A stretch of 5,134 bases of DNA from SAR324 cluster bacterium. GTDB taxonomy: Bacteria; SAR324; JACQKK01. Shown here one piece after another: positions 1 to 5,134 of this stretch. The notes beneath the pieces are model-generated. The model had not been told where the DNA came from. It made no database searches and was given only the letters and a program-made list of their open reading frames with translations. The stretch lies in contig JACZVE010000264.1 in the NCBI GenBank assembly GCA_022572825.1, forward strand, positions 1 to 5,134. The letters run 5' to 3'. Each line of letters starts with the position of its first letter. Position 1 is the stretch's first letter. Made by a program: the position numbers and the translations under genes.

Positions 1-6
1 AAGAAA

Positions 7-10
7 GGGG
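7..10 (+). promoter_or_regulatory. Ribosome binding site of the DUF1326 gene
   Basis: A purine-rich AAAGGGG stretch ends 6 bases before the ATG at 17. The spacing is good and the sequence is a Shine-Dalgarno-like variant. It supports the ATG at 17 as the true start. The promoter itself must lie left of the window. Confidence 0.6.
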
Positions 11-16
11 TTCATC

Positions 17-619
17 ATGTCCTACAATCTGAAAGGCAGTCTGCTGGAAGTCTGCAATTGCAATGTGCTCTGCCCGTGCTGGATCGGGGTGGATCCGGAC
101 AACGGTACCTGCGATTCGGTATTGGCCCATCATTATGACAGTGGCGCCATTGACGGAGTGGACGTATCGGGCCTCACCCTGGCATTCGCGGTGCACATTC
201 CCGGCAATATACTGGCCGGCAACTGGCGCGCCATTGTTTACGTGGATGAAAAGGCGACGCAGGAGCAGGAAGCCAAGCTGCTGGAGGTGTATACCGGCAA
301 GCACGGGGGCCCCGTCGCGGACCTGGTGCAGTTGATCGGCGAGGTGGTCGCGGTTGAGCGGGCGCCGATTACCTTTGATGTGAAGGGAGGGAAAGGACAC
401 CTGAAAATCGGTAACGTGGCCGATTGCGAAATCGAGCCATTCCTGGGGCCTACCGGTGAGGTGACGACGTTGCACGAGTCCATATTTTCCAGCATTCCCG
501 GCTCGCCGGCTTTCATCGCCAAGGCCACCAAGTATAAGTCGGATAACCCCCGCTTGGGGCACAACATCGATCTCAAGGACCACAACGCCATTCAAGGCGA
601 TTTCGCCTTCGAGGCCTGA
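17..619 (+). CDS. DUF1326 domain-containing Cys-rich protein
   Basis: This is a 200-residue protein of the DUF1326 family (Pfam PF07040), whose function is not established. The recognisable signature is the N-terminal segment 'EVCNCNVLCPCW', which gives Cys13, Cys15, Cys19 and Cys21, followed by Cys32 a little downstream. The CxC-x3-CxC cluster is the family hallmark and looks like a metal or thiol centre (inference). One more Cys sits near residue 138 in 'VADCEIEP'. There is no signal peptide or membrane segment, so a cytoplasmic location is expected. The length matches a single full domain of about 200 residues. The ATG is supported by a purine-rich ribosome site 6 bases upstream. The next gene on the same strand encodes a DUF2182 membrane protein, a known frequent neighbour of this family, so the two probably act together. 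The first 300 bases of the window are only about 56% GC by hand count, clearly lower than the genes to the right. The family call is firm; the function is unknown. Confidence 0.9.
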   Translation: MSYNLKGSLLEVCNCNVLCPCWIGVDPDNGTCDSVLAHHYDSGAIDGVDVSGLTLAFAVHIPGNILAGNWRAIVYVDEKATQEQEAKLLEVYTGKHGGPVADLVQLIGEVVAVERAPITFDVKGGKGHLKIGNVADCEIEPFLGPTGEVTTLHESIFSSIPGSPAFIAKATKYKSDNPRLGHNIDLKDHNAIQGDFAFEA

Positions 620-640
620 TCCACACTCCAAGCCATCAGG

Positions 641-683
641 CGGCAACCGGCAGGCGCCGTTATGAGGCGCCTGCCGGTTGCCG
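641..683 (+). terminator. Long perfect hairpin between DUF1326 and DUF2182 genes
   Basis: An 18-bp perfect inverted repeat (arms 641-658 and 666-683) encloses a 7-base loop, GTTATGA. It begins 22 bases after the DUF1326 stop codon. The stem is very GC-rich and would be extremely stable in RNA. There is no T-tract directly after the 3' arm; only a short T-containing stretch, GTTCTTTCC, follows about 14 bases later. It is therefore not a textbook intrinsic terminator. It could attenuate read-through into the DUF2182 gene, protect the 3' end of the DUF1326 transcript, or be a copy of a dispersed palindromic repeat. The structure is certain; the role is inferred. Confidence 0.5.
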
Positions 684-713
684 GCCAGGTCGCATCGTTC
701 TTTCCGCCACCCC

Positions 714-1502
714 ATGAGAACCGTGTCGCATCGCAACTATTTCCTGCCCGTCATGGGGCTCCTGATCGTCCTCGCCTGGACCACTCTGTGGAGCTGGGAA
801 CGCTCGCCCTATGGCCGCTACCTGAGTCACGGTGAGCTGGGCACGCTGGACCTCTTCGGCGACGCCGGCGGCGTAATGCTGGCGGCGGTGCTGTACGTCG
901 CCGGCTGGACGCTGATGACCGTGGCGATGATGCTGCCCACGACAGTGCCGCTGCTGGAGATATTCCGCCGCCTCACCCAACGCCGCTCAGATCACGGGCT
1001 GTTGGTGGCGTTGGTGATCGCGGGCTACCTGAGTGTCTGGCTGGCCTTCGGCATCGCCGTGCACCTCGCCGACTGGGTGCTGCACGAGGTTTTCGAGCGC
1101 AGCGCCTGGCTGGAGGGCAATGGCTGGCTGATCGGCGCGGGCACGCTGCTGCTGGCGGGCGCCTTTCAGTTCTCGCGGCTCAAGTACGCCTGTCTGGACA
1201 AATGCCGAACGCCCCTGACTTTCGTGATGGAACACTGGCGGGGCCGGCACGAACGCACGCATTCCTTCCTGCTGGGCGTCCATCACGGCGTCTTCTGCGT
1301 CGGCTGCTGCTGGGCGCTGATGTTGCTGATGTTCGGCGTCGGCATCGGCAACGTGGGCTGGATGCTGGCGCTGGGCGCCGTGATGGCGGTGGAAAAGAAC
1401 GTTGCCTGGGGGCGCAAATTGAGTGCGCCGCTCGGCGTCGGACTGCTGGCCTGGGGCGTGCTGATCACGATCGCCCATTCCCAGCCGTGGATTGGCCTAT
1501 AA
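714..1502 (+). CDS. DUF2182 family predicted metal-binding membrane protein
   Basis: This 262-residue polytopic inner-membrane protein belongs to the DUF2182 family (Pfam PF09948), annotated as predicted metal-binding integral membrane proteins. Hydrophobic segments lie near residues 11-27, 52-80, 95-122, 136-153, 185-208, 211-226 and 238-256, suggesting six or seven membrane spans. Family motifs are visible: 'SRLKYACLDKCRTPL' (Cys160, Cys164) followed by 'HW' (His174), then 'GVHHGVFCVGCCW' (His190, His191, Cys195, Cys198, Cys199), and an 'AVEK' motif near residue 225. The Cys and His residues are the likely metal ligands (inference). I chose the ATG at 714. A TTG at 678 would add 12 residues but lies inside the 3' arm of the upstream hairpin. 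Neither start has a convincing Shine-Dalgarno, so translation may be weak or coupled. The gene follows the DUF1326 gene after 94 bases on the same strand and converges on metF, with 42 bases between the two stop codons. The substrate or metal is unknown. Confidence 0.88.
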   Translation: MRTVSHRNYFLPVMGLLIVLAWTTLWSWERSPYGRYLSHGELGTLDLFGDAGGVMLAAVLYVAGWTLMTVAMMLPTTVPLLEIFRRLTQRRSDHGLLVALVIAGYLSVWLAFGIAVHLADWVLHEVFERSAWLEGNGWLIGAGTLLLAGAFQFSRLKYACLDKCRTPLTFVMEHWRGRHERTHSFLLGVHHGVFCVGCCWALMLLMFGVGIGNVGWMLALGAVMAVEKNVAWGRKLSAPLGVGLLAWGVLITIAHSQPWIGL

Positions 1503-1544
1503 CCTGCGCGTGGAATCAGCCGAAGGCCGCACCAGCGCGCCCAG

Positions 1545-2423
1545 TCATTCCGGTCCGCGGTAGCCTTCCACCAGGGCGCTGACGGCGCGGATGGACTCCA
1601 GCCGGTTCAGCGCGTACAGGTGCACCCCGGCGACGCCTTCCTTCAGCAAAGCCTCGATCTGCCGCATGGCGTACACCAGGCCGTAGGCCGCGGCGCTTTC
1701 CGGATGTGCCTCGAAGCGCTCCAGGCCCACGCGCAGTGCGTCCGGCACCTGGGCGCCGCATAGGGCCGCAAAGCGCCCGATCTGCGGGGCGGAGAGCGCC
1801 GGGAGGATGCCCGGCACGATCGGCACGGTGATGCCGGCGCGCCAGAGCGCGTCGCGCCAGCGCAAAAAGTAATCGTTGACCATGAACAGCTGGGAGACGA
1901 CGAAGTCCGCCCCGGCGCGGATTTTCTCGATCTGGTGCCGCAGGGACGTTTCGTAGTCCGGCGCCTCCACGTGGCCTTCCGGGTAGCCGGCCACCCCGAT
2001 TCCGAATTCGCCCGCGTCCCTGATGGCCCGTATCAGCTCGATGGCGTAGGCGAAGCCGTCCTCCGGCTGGACGAAGCGCTCCTGGCCCTGGGGGGGATCG
2101 CCGCGCAGGGCCATGATGTTCTCGATGCCCTCGTTTTTGAGCATCGCCAGCAGGTCGTGAATTTCCCCCCGGCTGTGCGCCACGCAGGTCAGGTGCGCCA
2201 TCGCCTCGATGCCCAGCGCCTGCTTGATGTGGGCGCAGATCTCCCGCGTGGTGTGGCGGGTACCGCCGCCGGCGCCGTAAGTGACGCTGACGTAGTCCGG
2301 ACGATGGGCGGCGATCTCGTTGAGCTTGGCCTTGAGGTTGTCCACGCCTTCCGGAGTCTTCGGCGGGAAGAGCTCGATGGAGAAAACGGGGCGGTTGGGG
2401 CGGAATTGCTCGGCGATGCGCAT
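1545..2423 (-). CDS. metF: 5,10-methylenetetrahydrofolate reductase (MetF)
   Basis: This cytoplasmic flavoprotein reduces 5,10-methylene-THF to 5-methyl-THF with NAD(P)H and FAD, supplying the methyl group for methionine synthesis. The protein is 292 residues, close to the usual bacterial MetF length. Motifs in order: 'FSIELFPPK' (14-22) with Glu17, equivalent to the catalytic Glu28 of E. coli MetF; 'VSVTYGAGG' (45-53); 'HLTC' (77-80); 'ENIMALRGDPP' (101-111) with Asp109, equivalent to Asp120; 'AGYPEGH' (145-151); 'DFVVSQLF' (173-180) with Gln178, equivalent to Gln183; and 'GVHLYALNR' (266-274). All key residues are present, so it should be active. The frame stays open far upstream, but conservation begins near residue 1, and the ATG at 2421-2423 fits short-N-terminus MetF proteins. 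The ribosome site is weak: an AGGA (TCCT at 2437-2440 on the top strand) lies 13 bases upstream. The gene stands alone, convergent with the DUF2182 gene and divergent from the amidase gene. No other methionine or folate gene is in the window. Confidence 0.97.
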   Translation of the reverse strand: MRIAEQFRPNRPVFSIELFPPKTPEGVDNLKAKLNEIAAHRPDYVSVTYGAGGGTRHTTREICAHIKQALGIEAMAHLTCVAHSRGEIHDLLAMLKNEGIENIMALRGDPPQGQERFVQPEDGFAYAIELIRAIRDAGEFGIGVAGYPEGHVEAPDYETSLRHQIEKIRAGADFVVSQLFMVNDYFLRWRDALWRAGITVPIVPGILPALSAPQIGRFAALCGAQVPDALRVGLERFEAHPESAAAYGLVYAMRQIEALLKEGVAGVHLYALNRLESIRAVSALVEGYRGPE

Positions 2424-2503
2424 GAGCCGCGCGGGTTCCTGAGGGGGGTGTCGGGGAGCGTGCTGACAGCGGACACGGTGTAAACGGTAAATCCGGCACC
2501 GAA

Positions 2504-2532
2504 AGCGTAACTGCTGCCCGGTCGTTTGGCAA
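2504..2532 (-). promoter_or_regulatory. Candidate sigma70-type promoter for metF
   Basis: On the bottom strand, TTGCCA (top-strand 2527-2532, 5 of 6 matches to the -35 consensus) is followed after exactly 17 bases by TACGCT (2504-2509, 3 of 6 matches to the -10 consensus). Transcription would start near 2497 and give a leader of about 75 bases before the metF ATG. The three repeats at 2535-2576 would sit just upstream of the -35. The -10 match is poor, so this is only a candidate. Confidence 0.25.
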
Positions 2533-2554
2533 TTGATGGCCTCTACGCTATCGC
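2526..2554 (+). promoter_or_regulatory. Candidate divergent promoter toward the amidase gene
   Basis: On the top strand, TTGGCA (2526-2531, 5 of 6 to the -35 consensus) is followed after 17 bases by TATCGC (2549-2554, 3 of 6 to the -10 consensus). The -35 overlaps that of the metF candidate because TTGGCAA is followed closely by its complement context. It would leave a long leader of about 290 bases before the ATG at 2848. A start nearer the gene, for example from TTGCAC at 2727-2732 and TACCAC at 2750-2755, is a weaker alternative. Confidence 0.18.
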
Positions 2555-2576
2555 CTCCACGCCTATCGCCTTCACG
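2535..2576. repeat. Three near-tandem 13-bp direct repeats upstream of metF
   Basis: Three copies run along the top strand: GATGGCCTCTACG (2535-2547), TATCGCCTCCACG (2549-2561) and TATCGCCTTCACG (2564-2576). Copies 2 and 3 match at 12 of 13 positions and copies 1 and 2 at 10 of 13. The shared core is GCCTYYACG. Periods are 14 and 15 bases, so the copies are not on one helical face. They lie outside any supported gene, next to the candidate metF -35, where regulator binding sites would be expected. They may instead be a chance local duplication. Confidence 0.5.
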
Positions 2577-2837
2577 AAGCAGGAAGCACGCGCCTGCCGG
2601 GCTGGCGAATCCGGGCACCTGCCGCACCGCCTGCCGCACTGCTCGGCTCGTGGGGCAAGGCTGGCGGCGAGGTCCGCCCGCGCGCGGCCGTTCGGCGTCC
2701 TCTGCGCCGCTACGGGGCTGGGAGCCTTGCACGGCGAGGTGGAATCCGCTACCACTACGCTGAGCCCGCATCGCAGTGCCTGCGCGCACGGCACCCGGCG
2801 GGCGGATCGCCATGGACGGCGCCACCCTTCCACGGAC

Positions 2838-2842
2838 GGAAG
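2838..2842 (+). promoter_or_regulatory. Ribosome binding site that fixes the amidase start
   Basis: GGAAG lies 5 bases before the ATG at 2848. The alternative starts, GTG at 2776 and ATG at 2812, lack a comparable site. They would also place a hydrophilic stretch of 24 or 12 residues before the signal peptide. This site therefore favours 2848. Confidence 0.6.
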
Positions 2843-2847
2843 CGACA

Positions 2848-4560
2848 ATGCCCCACCTCCCACACCGGGCGCGGCTCGCGCTCGTTTGTCTCCTCTGCGC
2901 TCTCTTTATGCCGGCGGGCATCCCGCGGGCGGTGGACTTCGGCGATCCCGGGGCCCGCATGCGGGTGTACTGGCTCGACGGCCGGCTGGTGGTGGGGGTC
3001 TATCCTTTGGCCAACGAGGGCTACATTCAGATCGCCCGCCGGGTGATGACCGATCCGGAGCAATACCCGGCCATCGTCGCATTCAACAGAAAACGCAGCC
3101 CGCAGGCGGGCCGCCCGGTCAACTTCCCCATCGCAACCCTCAAGGGGGCGCAACGCGGCCAGGCCCTGCGGGCGCTGTACCCCGACGACGAGTTGACGGA
3201 GCGGGGATGGTCGCACCGCGTTACCGATCCGCTGGAGAGCCTGATGCAGCTCACCGAGGCGTACACCGGCAGCAAGCGCCGGTTCAAGGAGCTGGCCCGC
3301 TACAATCGGATCACCAATCCGGACGTTCTGCGGATGGGCCAGGAGATCGTCATCCCCTTGCACTGGATTGCCGCGCCGCTGGGCTTCCGTCCGGTGGCCG
3401 TGAAGAAACCCCTGACGCTGGCAAAGCACCCCGAGACAGGCCGCATATACGCGGCCTACACCGTGCGGCCCAACGATACGCTGTACTCGCTGCTGCTGCG
3501 CTTCACGGAGCGGGAGCGCGCAGCGGAGTTGAACCGCATGGCGGGCCTGCTGCTGAAGATCAATGGGCTGCGCAGCGAGAACCGCCTGTACGCCGGACGA
3601 ACGCTGAGGATTCCCATCGAGTGGATCAGCGAGGATCGGCGCATCGCGGGGCACGCGCCCGTGCGGCGGCTCGCTCCTCCCAAGCGGCCGGCCGCCAAGC
3701 GCCGCATTTCGCCGGGGCCCATGCACGTCATCGTGGACGCCGGCCATGGGGGCGCGGACCCCGGCGCCGTATACGGCCGCCCGGGCCGCCGTGACCACGT
3801 GTACGAGCACGAGGTGGTCTACGACATCTCCCTGCGCCTGCTCAGGCTTCTGAATGCGAAAGGATACAAGACCTACCCCACGGTCGAGGACCCGTTCCGT
3901 CCGCACCCGGTGCAGGCGCTGTCCACCAAGGCGCTGGGCGGGGAGCGGGTGCGGGTCAGTCCGCCGTACCGCATGGATTCGGCCAAGGTGGCCGTCAACA
4001 TGCGCGTGTTCTTCATCAACGCCCTCTACCGCCGGCTTACCGGCAAGCACGGCGTGGCGCCGGAAAACGTCGTGTTGATCAGCATCCACGGCGACGCCCT
4101 GGCGCCGACCCTGCGCGGCGCGATGGTGTATTACCCGGACCACCGTCTGCGGGCCGCGGAGTTTTACCCCAAGGGGCGGGTCTATCGCATCCGGCGGGAG
4201 GCCGTGCCCAGCCTGATCCACTTCCGGCGGGACGCAAGCCGCCTGGCCGCGGAAGCGAGCCGCGACTTCGGCGAGGTGATCGTGAGGGCCTTCAAGGCCA
4301 ACAAGCTCGGAGTCGCCCGGCGCCGGCCCGTGCGGCCGTATTACTACCGTGACGGCGAGCGCACGCTGCCCGCGGTGTTGCGCTATTCCCTCGTGCCCAC
4401 CTCGGTGCTGGTGGAAGTGGCCAACCTGAACAACCGCGCCGACCGGCTGCTGCTGCTCAAACCCGCCAATCGGCAGCGCGTGGCGCGGGGCCTGGCGGCC
4501 GCCCTCGATTCCCGGCGCGCCCGGCAAGGCCAGCAGGTGGCGAGCCGCAAGGCGTCGTGA
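2848..4560 (+). CDS. LysM-containing N-acetylmuramoyl-L-alanine amidase (Amidase_3)
   Basis: This exported zinc hydrolase is predicted to cleave the amide bond between N-acetylmuramic acid and the L-alanine of the peptide stem in periplasmic peptidoglycan, as in cell separation or wall turnover. The protein is 570 residues. Residues 1-28 form a signal peptide: a basic start, a hydrophobic core from about 9 to 24, and likely cleavage after 'IPRA'. Three LysM-like repeats follow at about 49-98, 124-171 and 204-256. The last is clearest ('YTVRPNDTLYSL...RTLRIP'); the first two lack the usual opening glycine motif. A Pro/Ala/Lys-rich basic linker spans about 267-290. The Amidase_3 catalytic domain runs from about 293 to 556. 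Zinc ligands are His300 ('DAGHGG'), Glu322 ('HEVVYD') and His414 ('SIHGDA'), and the catalytic Glu is Glu523 ('LVEVANLNN'). All four are present, so it should be active. The gap from Glu322 to His414 is longer than in compact amidases. AmiC-type enzymes use an AMIN domain for targeting; here LysM repeats appear to do that. It is transcribed divergently from metF. Confidence 0.93.
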   Translation: MPHLPHRARLALVCLLCALFMPAGIPRAVDFGDPGARMRVYWLDGRLVVGVYPLANEGYIQIARRVMTDPEQYPAIVAFNRKRSPQAGRPVNFPIATLKGAQRGQALRALYPDDELTERGWSHRVTDPLESLMQLTEAYTGSKRRFKELARYNRITNPDVLRMGQEIVIPLHWIAAPLGFRPVAVKKPLTLAKHPETGRIYAAYTVRPNDTLYSLLLRFTERERAAELNRMAGLLLKINGLRSENRLYAGRTLRIPIEWISEDRRIAGHAPVRRLAPPKRPAAKRRISPGPMHVIVDAGHGGADPGAVYGRPGRRDHVYEHEVVYDISLRLLRLLNAKGYKTYPTVEDPFRPHPVQALSTKALGGERVRVSPPYRMDSAKVAVNMRVFFINALYRRLTGKHGVAPENVVLISIHGDALAPTLRGAMVYYPDHRLRAAEFYPKGRVYRIRREAVPSLIHFRRDASRLAAEASRDFGEVIVRAFKANKLGVARRRPVRPYYYRDGERTLPAVLRYSLVPTSVLVEVANLNNRADRLLLLKPANRQRVARGLAAALDSRRARQGQQVASRKAS

Positions 4561-4625
4561 GAGGAGATCCCGGTGATTTCCCGGGCAGGCGAAAGGCTTT
4601 AGCAATACGCGCCCGCGAGCTTCCG

Positions 4626-4649
4626 TTGAGCCCGCTGCTCAAGGCTTTT
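4626..4649 (+). terminator. Weak intrinsic terminator candidate after the amidase gene
   Basis: A 6-bp stem, TTGAGC (4626-4631) with GCTCAA (4637-4642), encloses a 5-base loop. It is followed by GGC and four Ts on the top strand. It lies 66 bases after the amidase stop and overlaps the last codons of the convergent PPOX-family gene. A second small stem, CCCGG (4569-4573) with CCGGG (4581-4585), lies closer to the stop but has no T-tract. The stem is short and partly offset from the T-run, so this is a modest candidate. Confidence 0.3.
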
Positions 4650-5133
4650 CCTTCTCGGGAGGAGGATCATCACTCGGCTGGCGCGCCGGCAACGCGTCAC
4701 GTAGCTCCGGCATGCGCTTCCATTCCGGTTCCGGCGGCTCGTACTCCGGCCGTGGGGCATACTCTGAGTGTTCGACGTGCTGCATTTTGTGAATGTAGCG
4801 CGGGCAGTTCGGAAAAATGCGCTCCACCTGCACCCGCACGATCAATTGGGCGCCGGGAAAATCCGCCAGCAGCGGGTCGTCCTGGTGCACCGTGGCGGTG
4901 CCGTTGACCCGCAGGCGGCCGGGCCGCTCGAAGTTGATGAACAGCAGGCCGACCTGTGGATTGACCGACAGATTTCCCAGACTGCGGAACATTCCGTTGC
5001 CGTCGTAATCCGGATAGGCCAGTGTCCGCTCATCCACCACCCGCACGAAGCCGGGCAGTCCCCCCTTGTACGAGCAGTCGGGTGCCCCTTGCGCGTCCGC
5101 CGTGGCAAGGAAGAAAAAAGCACTGCGCTCGAT
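4639..5133 (-). CDS. Pyridoxamine 5'-phosphate oxidase-family protein (5' partial)
   Basis: This is the C-terminal 164 residues of a split-barrel flavin-binding protein of the PPOX-like superfamily. Its N-terminus lies beyond the right edge, and the frame is open to the last complete codon at 5131-5133. Visible family features are 'FFFLATADAQG' near the start of the fragment, then 'PDCSYKGGLPGFVRV', 'YPDYDGNGMFRSLGNL', 'NPQVGLLFI', 'GRLRVNGTA' and the closing 'VERIFPNCPRYIH'. These match a subgroup of small PPOX-family proteins usually annotated only as 'pyridoxamine 5'-phosphate oxidase family protein'. They generally bind FMN or a related flavin and have no assigned substrate; it is probably not the vitamin B6 enzyme PdxH itself. 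The last 45 or so residues are hydrophilic and rich in Pro and Glu, probably disordered. A GTG at 5046 is not the start, because clear family sequence continues upstream of it. It converges on the amidase gene with 78 bases between the stop codons. Confidence 0.88.
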   Translation of the reverse strand: MERSAFFFLATADAQGAPDCSYKGGLPGFVRVVDERTLAYPDYDGNGMFRSLGNLSVNPQVGLLFINFERPGRLRVNGTATVHQDDPLLADFPGAQLIVRVQVERIFPNCPRYIHKMQHVEHSEYAPRPEYEPPEPEWKRMPELRDALPARQPSDDPPPEKEKP

Positions 5134-5134
5134 G

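Larger units (their letters stand above)
2424..2847. other. Divergent intergenic region metF / amidase
   Basis: This 424-base region separates metF (leftward) from the amidase gene (rightward). Reading frames are open on both strands, including an in-frame upstream extension of metF and a GTG-started extension of the amidase, but none shows a recognisable protein motif. I read them as by-products of high GC content. It contains candidate back-to-back promoters near 2504-2554 and three 13-bp near-repeats at 2535-2576. The rest, about 2580-2830, is GC-rich with scattered CCTGCCG strings. I see no tRNA, clear riboswitch or terminator in it. Confidence 0.6.

Noticed and set aside
987..1478. Bottom-strand open frame of 163 codons inside the DUF2182 gene.
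   Set aside because: It is His/Gln/Ala-rich sequence typical of the antisense of a hydrophobic membrane protein gene, and it has no motifs.
2483..2520. Top-strand string with partial likeness to the B12 box region of a cobalamin riboswitch (AATCCGGCAC ... AACTG ... CCGG).
   Set aside because: The other conserved cobalamin elements (an AGCCA-type element with GAGACC, and the GGGAA region) are not found at the right places. The orientation also points toward the amidase gene rather than metF.
2535..2576. The three short repeats as a CRISPR array or iteron-type origin.
   Set aside because: The units are only 13 bases with 1-2 base gaps, there are no spacers, and no cas or replication initiator gene is nearby.
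2848..2950. Possible lipoprotein signal at the Cys residues of the amidase N-terminus.
   Set aside because: Neither Cys in 'LVCLLCALF' is preceded by a proper lipobox (small residue at -1, L/V/I at -3 with A/S/T/V/I between), and a normal cleavage site follows.
2424..2960. In-frame upstream extension of metF that would give a 471-residue protein.
   Set aside because: The extension is low-complexity and Arg/Ala/Gly-rich, unlike any MetF N-terminus, and it overlaps the amidase start. MetF conservation begins within about 14 residues of the chosen ATG.
2526..3794. A 422-codon top-strand frame overlapping the intergenic region and the first half of the amidase gene.
   Set aside because: It is Arg/Gly/Pro/Ala-rich without domains and is out of frame with the amidase, which has clear motifs over the same DNA.
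2755..4605. A 616-codon open frame on the bottom strand covering the whole amidase gene.
   Set aside because: It has no recognisable motifs, and its length is expected from GC-rich third positions opposite a real gene. The top-strand frame carries all Amidase_3 catalytic residues.

Overview
The window is about 5.1 kb of GC-rich DNA, around 65% by eye, with bacterial gene organisation. It most likely comes from a gammaproteobacterium or a related proteobacterium. This rests on the style of the MetF protein, the Gram-negative-type LysM amidase with a signal peptide, and the gene pairings; no rRNA or other strong marker is present. There are five protein genes. Four are complete and one is cut by the right edge. 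I see no tRNA, rRNA, CRISPR array, insertion sequence or phage gene.

Layout, left to right. (1) 17-619 (+) is a soluble Cys-rich DUF1326 protein. (2) 714-1502 (+) is a polytopic membrane protein of the DUF2182 family, described as a predicted metal-binding membrane protein. The two form a same-strand pair separated by 94 bases that contain an 18-bp perfect hairpin. (3) 1545-2423 (-) is metF, 5,10-methylenetetrahydrofolate reductase, which converges on the DUF2182 gene. (4) 2424-2847 is a 424-base divergent intergenic region with three near-tandem 13-bp repeats and candidate back-to-back promoters. (5) 2848-4560 (+) is an exported N-acetylmuramoyl-L-alanine amidase with three N-terminal LysM-like repeats. 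(6) 4639 to the window edge (-) is the C-terminal 164 residues of a pyridoxamine 5'-phosphate oxidase (PPOX)-family flavin-binding protein, convergent with the amidase.

Most of the genes are unrelated housekeeping functions: one-carbon and methionine metabolism, cell-wall remodelling, and a small flavin-binding oxidoreductase. The exception is the DUF1326-DUF2182 pair, two cysteine-rich proteins of unknown function whose families are recurrent neighbours. It is the best candidate here for an uncharacterised system, plausibly one that handles a metal or thiol cofactor at the inner membrane. I found no strong evidence of a wholly novel system.
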